From: Microvirga arabica
GTDB taxonomy: Bacteria > Pseudomonadota > Alphaproteobacteria > Rhizobiales > Beijerinckiaceae
Assembly: GCF_016811235.1 (NCBI RefSeq)
Contig: NZ_JAFBID010000019.1
Span: 29,701 to 93,700, forward strand
Reading direction: 5' to 3'
DNA: 64,000 bases
The stretch's first letter is position 1; every line of letters starts with the position of its first letter. The position numbers were made by a program, and so were the translations under genes. Positions 27,583 to 35,579 of this stretch are shown here, piece after piece. Under the pieces are notes generated by a model, which was not told the origin of the DNA, made no database searches, and saw only the letters and a program-made list of their open reading frames with translations.

Positions 27583-28512
27583 TCAGAGCACTTCCAGAAC
27601 CTTGCTGGCCGGTGCCGACTGGCTGGCTGGGGCATAGCGCCGGATCATGGTGGCGCAGAACTCAGCGAACTCTTCCTTCACCTGCGGGGCGCTGGTGTGA
27701 TGCGGCGCGATTCCGCGATGCTCCGGCGTGAAGCAGAAGGTCACCGTCACATCGAAGTCGGCGAGAGCCTCCATCTGGCGGTCGAACCAGTCCATCGCAT
27801 TGGGGCGGAAGCTATCGGCCCACGACAGGCCTGTGCGCAGATACTTTACGCCCAGCCGCTTCATCCAGGTCACCGCATCATCGAGACGATGATCCTCAAA
27901 GTGGAACCACTGGCACAGGCCCATTTGGGATGCGTATTTCGCATATTCCTCGAGAGCGGGCTTCGGCGTGCCGTCCTCGCGCAGAAGGCCCATGTAGAAG
28001 TGGCGGTAATAGGAGGAGCCTTCCGCCTCCCGGTGCCGCGTGGTGGCCTCCCAGGCGCGGGGCAGGTCGTAAAGGCTGTACCAGTGGATCTTTGGCACCT
28101 TGCCGATTAGAAGCTCCGCGGTTCTGTTCAGGCCCCAGACCTGCACTTCCTCGGCCCCGAAGGTGGAGATGCCGACCTCGCTGACCCAAATCGGTTTATC
28201 CGTCACCGCCCGGATCTCATCGATCTTCGCCGGCCATTCGTGGATCTGCCATAGGTTCCAGTCGAGCGGGAAGCCGTGAACGGCCACGACGTCGAGATGC
28301 TCCATGGCACCGTGACTTTCCAGCTTCTTGATGAAGCCGGGATCGATGGGCGAGATGCCGCCGAGCACCCGGGGCAGGTTGGGGTTCTCGCCCTTGATCG
28401 CCTGACCAGCGGCAATCACCATGTCGGAGAAGAGCTTCCAATCCGGATCGATCTCCGGATCCCAGTGGGATTTGTTGTTCGGCTCGTTCCAGATCATTGC
28501 AGCTTCGATCAT
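27583..28512 (-). CDS. Clan GH-A glycoside hydrolase-like protein, apparently circularly permuted
   Basis: A 309-aa protein resembling GH39/GH5-type TIM-barrel glycosidases, with segments in an unusual order. The acid/base motif IWNEPN (E10) opens the protein, and the nucleophile motif WVSEVG (E112) and the end-of-barrel GLLREDGTPKPALEEY (about 175-190) follow. Only then come LGVKYLRTGLSW (220-231), VTFCFTPEH (258-266) and EFCATMIRRYAP, which normally precede the NEP motif. Both catalytic glutamates are present. No signal peptide, so it is cytosolic. ATG 28512 overlaps the methyltransferase stop (ATGA). It is last in the inositol/glycosyltransferase operon. Confidence 0.75.
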   Translation of the reverse strand: MIEAAMIWNEPNNKSHWDPEIDPDWKLFSDMVIAAGQAIKGENPNLPRVLGGISPIDPGFIKKLESHGAMEHLDVVAVHGFPLDWNLWQIHEWPAKIDEIRAVTDKPIWVSEVGISTFGAEEVQVWGLNRTAELLIGKVPKIHWYSLYDLPRAWEATTRHREAEGSSYYRHFYMGLLREDGTPKPALEEYAKYASQMGLCQWFHFEDHRLDDAVTWMKRLGVKYLRTGLSWADSFRPNAMDWFDRQMEALADFDVTVTFCFTPEHRGIAPHHTSAPQVKEEFAEFCATMIRRYAPASQSAPASKVLEVL

Positions 28513-29282
28513 GCGGTTCTCCCTTGGGCCGGGTAGACGGCGCCCGCGCCGGGCGGGGCATCGACACGGCGGCAGATGTAAACTTCGGCTTCCGGGTGCT
28601 GGACGATCTCGAACCCGGTGCTGCGGAGCATGGCTTCCACGCAAGCCGCATTCGGCGCCCACCAGTTGGTCGGATCGTCGGCATAGCGATGCTCGATGAA
28701 GTGCATCTTCGGGTAGCGCGGATCCTCGAAATGCTCCGTCTGCCAGAAGGTGTAGTTCTCATCGACCGGCATGATCTCCGCCGAGCCGCGCTGCATCGAC
28801 TGGAACACGAGGAGGTCCTTGGCCACGTGCTCGTGAATAAGATCAAGGGCGAGAAGTGGATGGCGCAGGTGGTAGAGGACGCCCATGAAGAGCACCACGT
28901 CGAATGTCTCGCCAAGCTGCCCGAGGTCGTAGACGGAGAGCTTGCGGAACTCGATGTCGTGGCCCATCGTCTGGGCGGCAAAACGGGCCTGGGCAAGATA
29001 CGAATCGTCGAAGTCGACACCCAGCACGCGCTCCGCTCCGCGCTTCTTCATCTCCATGGAGTAGAAGCCGCCGTTGCAGCCGATGTCGAGCACGCTCTTG
29101 CCTGTGAGGTCTTCCGGGATCGCACTGGCGAATTGCTGCCACTTCACGGCAGGGTAGTTGCCGAGAAAGTGGTCGGGCGCGGTCCAGACGCCGCCTTTCA
29201 GCTCGATGTTGTGGAACCAAGGGCCAAGCGCTTCGGCCTTGCGGCGGATTTCTTCCGGGGGCATTGGGTCGATTGCGTTCAT
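28509..29282 (-). CDS. SAM-dependent methyltransferase, CmoB-like (TIGR04290 type)
   Basis: A 257-aa class I methyltransferase. The SAM motif is VLDIGCNGGFYSMEM (about residues 64-78), with post-I VLGVDFDDSYL and motif IV DVVLFMGVLYHLRHP. It resembles CmoB (tRNA U34 modification) in the region WFHNIELKGGVWT, but lies in a glycan cluster, and I recall a family of such methyltransferases (TIGR04290) found with glycosyltransferases. It probably methylates a sugar or cyclitol. Eight bases separate it from the nucleotidyltransferase gene, and it overlaps the hydrolase gene by 4. Confidence 0.85.
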   Translation of the reverse strand: MNAIDPMPPEEIRRKAEALGPWFHNIELKGGVWTAPDHFLGNYPAVKWQQFASAIPEDLTGKSVLDIGCNGGFYSMEMKKRGAERVLGVDFDDSYLAQARFAAQTMGHDIEFRKLSVYDLGQLGETFDVVLFMGVLYHLRHPLLALDLIHEHVAKDLLVFQSMQRGSAEIMPVDENYTFWQTEHFEDPRYPKMHFIEHRYADDPTNWWAPNAACVEAMLRSTGFEIVQHPEAEVYICRRVDAPPGAGAVYPAQGRTA

Positions 29283-29290
29283 CGTGGAGT

Positions 29291-30103
29291 CTACTCCCTG
29301 TTCAAATCATGGAGGCCGCGCGGCAGCCGGCCGGCCGGCCAGCCCAGGGCCACCCGCGCGCCTGTGACGTTCTCCTGCTGAGCCGCTTCGCTCAACAAAC
29401 CAATGGCGGATCGATAGCCATGGAGCGTCCCAACATCGACATAGGACACGCCGGCCTTGACTCCGATGGCCTCGCCGCCTTGGGCCAGATAGGCGTTCAC
29501 CAGAGTGCCGAAATATTCATCCTCGCGATTGCGCGCGAGCCAGAGCTGGCGCAGCGCTTCGAGGACGTGGCCCGGCATTTTAAAGGCTCCCCAGATCCAA
29601 CGGGAGGATGCGTCCTCCCGCTTCACTTGGATCTCCTGCACGCGCATCGTCTCATCCAGAACGACAGCGTCAAAAACCTGCGGGTTATCAACCGGGAAGA
29701 GCAGGAACGAGAGCATTTCTTCCGGAAGTTCCGCAAGCGCCGTCTCGGGAAACCAGACCGTGTCGGGCAGGCCGACGATCACGCTCTCGTCCGCCGGGAT
29801 CAGGGGAGCGGCCTGGAAGATGGCGTCGCACAAGCCGCTCGCCTGCGGCTGCACCACATAGGCAATCGAGGCGCTGCCGTAGCTTGCGCCGTAATACTCC
29901 ATGATGTCGGATTTGCCGGGGGAGATCACGAAGCAGATCTTGTCGGCGCCGCCATGGATCATGCGCTCGACGAGGTACTCGCTCACCGCGCAGGGCCGCT
30001 CGATCCCGTTGTCGAGGCGGCTGCCCACCGGGAGAAGCTCCTTCGAGAAAGCCAGCGGCTGAATGCGGCTGCCGATCCCTGCCGCGGGTATGATGCCCCA
30101 CAT
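29291..30103 (-). CDS. Sugar-phosphate nucleotidyltransferase
   Basis: A 270-aa protein with the nucleotidyltransferase signature GIIPAAGIGSRIQPLAFSKELLP (given in two parts: GIIPAAGIGSRIQ and SKELLP), the loop that binds NTP and sugar phosphate as in RmlA/GalU. The segment IVGLPDTVWFP has the metal-binding aspartate. It should activate a sugar-1-phosphate to a nucleotide sugar for the neighbouring glycosyltransferases. ATG 30103 fits the GGAGG site best; ATG 30109 would overlap the upstream stop (ATGA) but sits too close to the ribosome site. It is shorter than GalU. Confidence 0.86.
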   Translation of the reverse strand: MWGIIPAAGIGSRIQPLAFSKELLPVGSRLDNGIERPCAVSEYLVERMIHGGADKICFVISPGKSDIMEYYGASYGSASIAYVVQPQASGLCDAIFQAAPLIPADESVIVGLPDTVWFPETALAELPEEMLSFLLFPVDNPQVFDAVVLDETMRVQEIQVKREDASSRWIWGAFKMPGHVLEALRQLWLARNREDEYFGTLVNAYLAQGGEAIGVKAGVSYVDVGTLHGYRSAIGLLSEAAQQENVTGARVALGWPAGRLPRGLHDLNRE

Positions 30104-30105
30104 GG

Positions 30106-31215
30106 TCATGCCTCCATCATGGCGGCGGAGCCGCCGGTCGAGGATGGGATGGAACTGGCGCTCTCCAGCAGGAACTCAAGCTCACGGGCCCGGTGCTCCG
30201 AGGTGTGCTCGGCGAGAACCCGCTCGCGGCCGGCGCCGGCGATGCGCTTCAGCTCCGCATCCGTCAGGTCGAGGGCGCTGACGGTATCTTCGCTTGCTGT
30301 GGCAATAAGAATTTCCCGATCGGGTGTGAGGAAGCTGTCGAGTCCTTCCCAGGTGTCGGACAGAATCGGCGCGCCGCAGGCTGCCGCCTCGAACAGGCGG
30401 CCCGAGGGGCACCACCCCATGTCCGCCATGGTCTGACGGGTGATGTTGAGCGTCAGGCGCGAGGACGAGAAGAAGGCAGGATGCTCGGACGGCGGCAGAT
30501 GGCGGACGAAAGAGATGTTGGGCTGCCAGGGGAAATCGGCAGGATACTGCGCGCCGCCAATCAGGAAACGCCGCTTCGGGCGCAGGCCCGCGGGATCGAT
30601 GAACAGGCGCTGCAGGGCCGCCTGACGATCCGCCGCATAGGTGCCGAGATAGGAGAGATCCGACCTGTAATGATCGGCCGGATGCACCGGGTGGTGGACG
30701 TCGGGATCCACGTGCCCGTAAAGGGGCGCAACGCGGCAGGCTCCGAGCTCCGATCGAAGCCTGTCGAGAGCGCGACCGCCGGTATAGCTGAGCGCGAGGT
30801 CGAAATCGCGCAGGCCGCGTGGTCCGATATAGGTGATGGGCTCTCCGGCCTCCAGGCGTGAGAAGGTGACCGGCGTGTCGAGATCGTAGAACACATGGAG
30901 CGGGCGAGGCGCAGCGAGCAGGAGCTCGCTCGCCGCGATGCCGTCCGGGCAATAGGAGGTTGCCATGGCCACATCCGCGTCGACCAGCTCTGCCGCGGCC
31001 CGTTGACGGATATCGTCCCAATCCTGGTAGAGGACGAGATCGCCGCCCGGGATCTCGAAGAGATCCCGGTTCGCGGCATAATAGGGCACATCCTTTTCGA
31101 AGAACACCACCCTGTGTCCACGCTTCGCAAGGGCGCGGATGAGACCTCGCCAGAGCGTCGCGTGGCCATTGCCCCAGGATGAGGAGATGGTGAGCCCGAA
31201 AATGACGATCTTCAT
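30106..31215 (-). CDS. Glycosyltransferase, CgeB-like (paralogue of the gene at 38907)
   Basis: A 369-aa GT-B type glycosyltransferase. It begins MKIVIFGLTISSSWGNGHAT and ends with the donor-site block PSGRLFEAAACGAPILSD, with LSYLGTYAADRQ and EHPAFFSSSRLTLNITR between. These blocks recur in the enzyme at 38907-40016 (SSSWGNGHAT, YLGTYSPDRQ, RLFEAAACGTPIISD), so the two are close paralogues on opposite strands of the same locus. Donor and acceptor unknown. ATG 31215 overlaps the phosphatase stop by 4 bases. Confidence 0.88.
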   Translation of the reverse strand: MKIVIFGLTISSSWGNGHATLWRGLIRALAKRGHRVVFFEKDVPYYAANRDLFEIPGGDLVLYQDWDDIRQRAAAELVDADVAMATSYCPDGIAASELLLAAPRPLHVFYDLDTPVTFSRLEAGEPITYIGPRGLRDFDLALSYTGGRALDRLRSELGACRVAPLYGHVDPDVHHPVHPADHYRSDLSYLGTYAADRQAALQRLFIDPAGLRPKRRFLIGGAQYPADFPWQPNISFVRHLPPSEHPAFFSSSRLTLNITRQTMADMGWCPSGRLFEAAACGAPILSDTWEGLDSFLTPDREILIATASEDTVSALDLTDAELKRIAGAGRERVLAEHTSEHRARELEFLLESASSIPSSTGGSAAMMEA

Positions 31216-31811
31216 GCGGCCACCACCTCGTTCAGACGCAATACCTTGGAACCCCAATCGCCGACCACGAGGGTGCTGATGGAGGCAGGCTCGATATCGA
31301 AGCGCGCATAGGCGTCAATCGGCAGACCGAGATGGTAGAGCAGGGCGGCCTTGATCACGTCGCTGTGGCTGACGAGGATGATGGACCGATCCGCGTAGCG
31401 CTGGTGCAAACGCTCGATGGCGCCCACGATGCGTGCCTGAGCCTCAAGCATCGTCTCCCCATAGGGCGGACGGCTGTTGCTGCGGGCCTTGTTCCATGCC
31501 GACCAGCGGGGATCCTGCGCCAGAGCCTCGAAGCTTGTGCCGGACCATGCCCCGAAGTCGATCTCAGCGATGTCCTCGCAAATTTCAAGCGGCTGCTCGA
31601 GGCGAGCCGCGATCGGTTCGGCAGTCTCCACGGCCCGCTCAAGAGGGCTTGTGTGAATGCCGGCAATGGTCTCGTTGGCGAAGCGTTCCGCCAGCCGCTC
31701 GGCCTGAGCTTTCCCAACATCCCCAAGGTGAACGCCGGGAATGCGTCCGCACAGGATCGTGCCGACCCTGTCATGGGCCGCATGACGCACAAGATGGAAC
31801 GTGGCGGTCAC
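31212..31811 (-). CDS. Histidine phosphatase family protein
   Basis: A 199-aa phosphoglycerate-mutase-like phosphatase. Catalytic residues are the phospho-accepting histidine in HLVRHAAHD, arginine in SPLERAVETA, glutamate in AEIDFGAW and the second histidine in LVSHSDVIK. Lying 12 bases after inositol-3-phosphate synthase, it could dephosphorylate inositol phosphate, replacing the usual inositol monophosphatase, or act on a sugar phosphate (cobalamin-pathway CobC-type activity is unlikely here). The only plausible start is GTG 31811, oddly with AGGAG directly against it, so initiation may depend on coupling to the upstream gene. Confidence 0.87.
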   Translation of the reverse strand: MTATFHLVRHAAHDRVGTILCGRIPGVHLGDVGKAQAERLAERFANETIAGIHTSPLERAVETAEPIAARLEQPLEICEDIAEIDFGAWSGTSFEALAQDPRWSAWNKARSNSRPPYGETMLEAQARIVGAIERLHQRYADRSIILVSHSDVIKAALLYHLGLPIDAYARFDIEPASISTLVVGDWGSKVLRLNEVVAA

Positions 31812-31823
31812 CTCCTGGTGCCT

Positions 31824-32906
31824 CTACTCTTCATCACCGTCGATGAAGCGAATGGTTCTCTCGCGGGCCTCGTTGTCGGTGAACTGCTGCGGCGGCGACT
31901 TCATGAAATAGCTGGAGGGGCCAGTCAGAGCGCCACCGATCTTGCGGTCCAGGGCAAGCTTCGCGCAGCGCACCGCATCGATCACGATGCCGGCGGAATT
32001 GGGCGAATCCCAGACTTCGAGCTTTACCTCCATGTTCAGCGGCACGCCGCCGAAGGTGGTGCCTTCCAGGCGGATATAGGCCCATTTGCGGTCCGTGAGC
32101 CACGGCACGTGATCGCTCGGCCCCACATGGATGTCGCCGGCGGGCAGGGGGATATCGAGCTGGCTGGAGACGGCCTGAGTCTTGGAGATCTTCTTGGATT
32201 CCAGGCGCTCCCGCTCCAGCATGTTCTGGAAGTCGGTGTTGCCGCCGAAATTGAGCTGGTAGGTTCGGTCGAGCCGCACGCCGCGCTCGCGGAAAAGGTT
32301 GGCGAGCACGCGATGCACGATGGTGGCGCCGACCTGGCTCTTGATGTCGTCACCCACTATGGGAAGCCCGCGCTCTTCGAAGCGCTTGCGCCATTCCGGA
32401 TTGGACGCGATGAAGACCGGAACGCAGTTGACGAAGGCGCAGCCCGCGTCCAGCGCCCGCTCGGCATACCATTCCGTTGCCTTCTGGGATCCTACGGGCA
32501 GATAGGAGACCAAGACATCCGTCTTGGACTGGCGCAATATCTCCGTGACGTCGGCCTCATCCTGCTCCGATTCCGCGATTTCCTCGCGCAGATACTTGCC
32601 GAGACCGTCGAGGGTCCTGCCGCGATGAACGATGATCCCGCTCTCCGCAACGGCCGCGAAGCGCTGTGTATTGTTTGGCTCGGCGAAAATCGCCTCCGAG
32701 ATGTCGCGGCCGACCTTCGAGGCGTTGATGTCGAAAGCTGCGGACACTTCGACATCGCTAATATGATATCCGCCAATGTCCACATTCATGAGTCCGGGCA
32801 CGGGCTCGTTGCCCTTGGCGTCCTTGTAGTAGGAAAGGCCCTGCACGAAGGACGAGGCACAATTGCCGACGCCCACGATCCCGACGCGGACCTTTCTCGA
32901 AATCAT
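31824..32906 (-). CDS. ino1: Inositol-3-phosphate synthase
   Basis: A 360-aa NAD-dependent synthase that isomerises glucose 6-phosphate to 1D-myo-inositol 3-phosphate. It is the short prokaryotic form: NAD loop [15 protein letters not shown] (residues about 9-23), [28 protein letters not shown] and [15 protein letters not shown]. Inositol synthesis de novo is uncommon in Proteobacteria and points to an inositol-containing end product. AAGGGAG precedes ATG 32906. It is first in a six-gene minus-strand operon and has a perfect EcfG promoter motif about 105 bases upstream. Confidence 0.95.
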   Translation of the reverse strand: MISRKVRVGIVGVGNCASSFVQGLSYYKDAKGNEPVPGLMNVDIGGYHISDVEVSAAFDINASKVGRDISEAIFAEPNNTQRFAAVAESGIIVHRGRTLDGLGKYLREEIAESEQDEADVTEILRQSKTDVLVSYLPVGSQKATEWYAERALDAGCAFVNCVPVFIASNPEWRKRFEERGLPIVGDDIKSQVGATIVHRVLANLFRERGVRLDRTYQLNFGGNTDFQNMLERERLESKKISKTQAVSSQLDIPLPAGDIHVGPSDHVPWLTDRKWAYIRLEGTTFGGVPLNMEVKLEVWDSPNSAGIVIDAVRCAKLALDRKIGGALTGPSSYFMKSPPQQFTDNEARERTIRFIDGDEE

Positions 32907-33010
32907 GACGATTCTCCCTTGTGCGGTCAGCCGATTGCCTGCATTCTTGAGGCGCGCCCATAGACGGCAGCAGGCAAGTACCGGGCGGCATCATCCCAAG
33001 CTTGGCCGTC

Positions 33011-33036
33011 AACGTTCGAGAAAGGTATGTAGTTCC
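33011..33036 (-). promoter_or_regulatory. Perfect EcfG-type promoter motif driving the ino1 operon
   Basis: Minus strand: GGAAC (33036-33032), 17 bases, CGTT (33014-33011). Exact match to the alphaproteobacterial general stress consensus, about 105 bases before the ino1 ATG. Confidence 0.7.
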
Positions 33037-33103
33037 CTCTCTCGATTCCTGGCTTGGGTCTCTTGTCTTAGCGCGCCGGCGCCCAAACTACTCAGCAGGT
33101 GCA

Positions 33104-33128
33104 GGAACAAAGATGAAGCTTTGGCGTT
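33104..33128 (+). promoter_or_regulatory. Perfect EcfG-type promoter motif driving the epimerase/glycosyltransferase operon
   Basis: Plus strand: GGAAC (33104-33108), 16 bases, CGTT (33125-33128). Exact match to consensus, about 185 bases before the chosen start at 33313, leaving a fairly long leader. Confidence 0.68.
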
Positions 33129-33312
33129 TCCAATGCGAAAGGCCAAGCTTGCTAGGGGCACGTGGTGTGACCGACGCCTGATGCGGTCCGCCAATGCCTC
33201 ATCCTGTCTGGAATCTGCGAAGGTCTCGTGTCGCTCTTTCCAGCCAAGGAGCGGGATTTCTCCCGTTTTGCTCATTGGCTCGATGAATCGACAACAGATC
33301 CGGAGTCATGTC

Positions 33313-34425
33313 GTGACGGATACCATCCTCATTACCGGCGGTGCGGGCTTTATCGGACGTTACGTTGCTCGGGCCTGCCTGGAGCGCGGCCACCGGGTTC
33401 GCGTGCTCGACAGCCTCATCGAGCAGGTTCACGGCGACAAGACGCAGGCCGACGGGCTCGATCCCGAGGTCGAGGTGGTCGTGGGGGATGTTCGTGACGA
33501 GACGGCGGTTCTGAGGGCCCTGAAAGGCACCACCAAGGTGGTCCACCTCGCGGCGGAGGTCGGCGTCGGTCAGAGCATGTACGCCGTCGACCGCTATGTC
33601 TCCGTGAACGATTACGGCACCGCGGTGCTGTTCCAGCAGCTCATCGATAATCCGGTCAAGCGCGTGGTCGTCGCCTCGTCCATGAGCATCTATGGCGAAG
33701 GCCTCTACAAGGATGCGGACGGACGGGTGCGCGAAGATGTCGTGCGCACGCCTCGCGCGACCGAGAACGACCCTTGGGATCCCCTCGACGAGCAGGGGCG
33801 CCCCCTCGTTCCCGTGCCGACGCCGGAATGGAAAAAGCCGGCGCTCGCCTCCGTCTATGCCTTGTCGAAATATGTTCAGGAGCGACTGACGCTGACTCTC
33901 TGCCCGGCTTATGGCATGGAGGGTGTCGCGCTCAGGCTCTGGAACGCCTATGGCCCTGGGCAGGCCCTGTCCAATCCCTATACCGGTGTTCTCGCAATCT
34001 TTGCATCCCGGCTCCACAACGGTCAGCCGCCGATGATTTTTGAGGACGGCCAGCAGCGCCGCGATTTCGTGCACGTCGAAGACGTGGCGCAAGCCTTCGT
34101 CCTGGCGCTCGAGCACGAGAAGGCGCCGGGCAACGTCTACAACGTCGGCAGCGGTCAGGATCGCACCGTCTCCGAAGTCGCGGAGCTTCTGTCTCAGGCC
34201 ATGGACCGGCCCATGGCGCCGGAGATTGCCGGCAAGGCCCGCATCGGCGACATCCGTCACTGCATCGCCGACATCACGAGGATCCGGCAGGAGTTGGGCT
34301 ACAGCCCGAAGAAGGACTTTTCCGAGGGCCTGGCGGAGCTCGCCGAATGGGTCGCCAAGCAGGAAGCCAAAGATCTCGTGCAGGAGGCCCGCAAGGAGCT
34401 GGAAGCGAGAGGCCTGGTGGCATGA
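33313..34425 (+). CDS. NAD-dependent nucleotide-sugar epimerase/dehydratase
   Basis: A 370-aa extended SDR. The cofactor loop is ITGGAGFIGRYVA at the N-terminus, the active-site serine/threonine lies in SSMSIYGEG and the catalytic pair in YALSKYVQE. DFVHVEDVAQAFVLA and YNVGSG follow as usual. The substrate is probably a UDP- or dTDP-sugar. The start is uncertain: GTG 33313 has CGGAG 7 bases upstream and puts the Rossmann loop at the very N-terminus; ATG 33283 has no ribosome site. First gene of a six-gene plus-strand operon; overlaps the next by 4 bases. Confidence 0.88.
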   Translation: MTDTILITGGAGFIGRYVARACLERGHRVRVLDSLIEQVHGDKTQADGLDPEVEVVVGDVRDETAVLRALKGTTKVVHLAAEVGVGQSMYAVDRYVSVNDYGTAVLFQQLIDNPVKRVVVASSMSIYGEGLYKDADGRVREDVVRTPRATENDPWDPLDEQGRPLVPVPTPEWKKPALASVYALSKYVQERLTLTLCPAYGMEGVALRLWNAYGPGQALSNPYTGVLAIFASRLHNGQPPMIFEDGQQRRDFVHVEDVAQAFVLALEHEKAPGNVYNVGSGQDRTVSEVAELLSQAMDRPMAPEIAGKARIGDIRHCIADITRIRQELGYSPKKDFSEGLAELAEWVAKQEAKDLVQEARKELEARGLVA

Positions 34426-35537
34426 AGACAACCGACACCCATGCCGGTGCGCCTGCCGCCCTTCGCCGGATGCCTGTTCTGGTCACCGGCGGGGCAGGCT
34501 TTATCGGCTCCAATCTCGCCGACCGCTTTGCAAGCGAGGGGCATGACGTCCTCGTCTATGACGCACTGGCGCGACCTGGCGTCGAGCGCAACCTGGAATG
34601 GCTGAAGAAGAGGCATCCAGCCAAGATCTCGACCGTTCTTGGAGATATTCGCGACGAGACGGCTGTAGCCGATGCCGCAGGCGAGGCCCAGGCCGTGTTT
34701 CACATGGCGGCGCAGGTTGCCGTTACCACGAGCCTCGTCGATCCGCGCGAGGATTTCGAGATCAACATCCGCGGCACCCTGAACCTGCTCGATGCTCTCC
34801 GGCAGCGCAATGAGCGGGTTCCGCTGATTTTCGCCTCCACCAACAAGGTCTATGGCGATCTTGCGGATGTGGAGCTCGAGAAGACCAACGACGCCTACAA
34901 GCCGCGCGATCCTGCAATCCGCGATGCCGGCATCGGCGAGACGCGGCCGCTCGATTTTCACACGCCTTACGGCTGCTCCAAGGGAGCGGCCGATCAGTAC
35001 GTTCTGGACTATGCCCGCTCGTTCGATATTCCCACCTGCGTGATGCGCATGAGCTGCATCTACGGGCAGCGGCAGATGGGAACCGAGGACCAGGGATGGG
35101 TGGCCCACTTTCTGATCCGTGCTCTCGAAGGCAAACCCATTACGATCTACGGCGATGGCTGCCAGGTGCGCGACGTGCTCGACATATCCGATGCGGTCGA
35201 TGCGTATGCCGCCGCATGGAAGCGGATCGATGCGGTCCAGGGTCGTGCCTTCAACCTCGGCGGCGGTCCGACGAATGCCATCAGCCTGCGCCAGCTCATT
35301 ACCCATATCGAGGATGTAATCGGCCGCCCGGTCGAGACGATCTATTCCGACTGGCGGGCCGGTGATCAGCGCTACTACGTCTCCGACACCCGTCTCGCGA
35401 CGAGGGAACTCGGGCTGAAGCAGCCAACCTCGTGGCTCAAGGGCGTGGCCGCTCTGGCGAGTTGGCTGCAGGCGGAGAGGGGATTCGCACCGTCTGGAGC
35501 GGCTCCTCGTCTGCATGCTGCCGAGGCCCTGTCATGA
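34422..35537 (+). CDS. NAD-dependent epimerase, CDP-paratose 2-epimerase-like
   Basis: A 371-aa extended SDR: VTGGAGFIGSNLADRF near residue 20, the marker STNKVYGDL, and catalytic YGCSKGAADQY. The STNKVYG form is typical of the CDP-paratose/tyvelose 2-epimerase branch (RfbE), though the real substrate may be another CDP- or UDP-sugar. ATG 34422 overlaps the previous stop (ATGA). The C-terminus has a short extension after the usual SWLKG.. helix. Confidence 0.87.
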   Translation: MKTTDTHAGAPAALRRMPVLVTGGAGFIGSNLADRFASEGHDVLVYDALARPGVERNLEWLKKRHPAKISTVLGDIRDETAVADAAGEAQAVFHMAAQVAVTTSLVDPREDFEINIRGTLNLLDALRQRNERVPLIFASTNKVYGDLADVELEKTNDAYKPRDPAIRDAGIGETRPLDFHTPYGCSKGAADQYVLDYARSFDIPTCVMRMSCIYGQRQMGTEDQGWVAHFLIRALEGKPITIYGDGCQVRDVLDISDAVDAYAAAWKRIDAVQGRAFNLGGGPTNAISLRQLITHIEDVIGRPVETIYSDWRAGDQRYYVSDTRLATRELGLKQPTSWLKGVAALASWLQAERGFAPSGAAPRLHAAEALS

Positions 35538-35579
35538 GGGTGTTTCGCGGGTTCAGGTTGCGCAGCGTCGAGAACTGCG

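Larger units (their letters stand above)
32907..33312. other. Divergent control region of the glycan locus, 406 bases
   Basis: Lies between ino1 (minus) and the first epimerase gene (plus). It contains two perfect EcfG-type promoter motifs, one for each direction, about 70 bases apart. No ORF here has a ribosome site or a recognisable product. Confidence 0.7.

Noticed and set aside
31332..32963. A 543-codon plus-strand ORF opposite ino1 and the phosphatase
   Set aside because: Antisense shadow of two well-identified genes; no plausible protein features.
33199..34431. A 410-codon minus-strand ORF opposite the first epimerase
   Set aside because: Overlaps a clear SDR gene along its full length; low-complexity translation.
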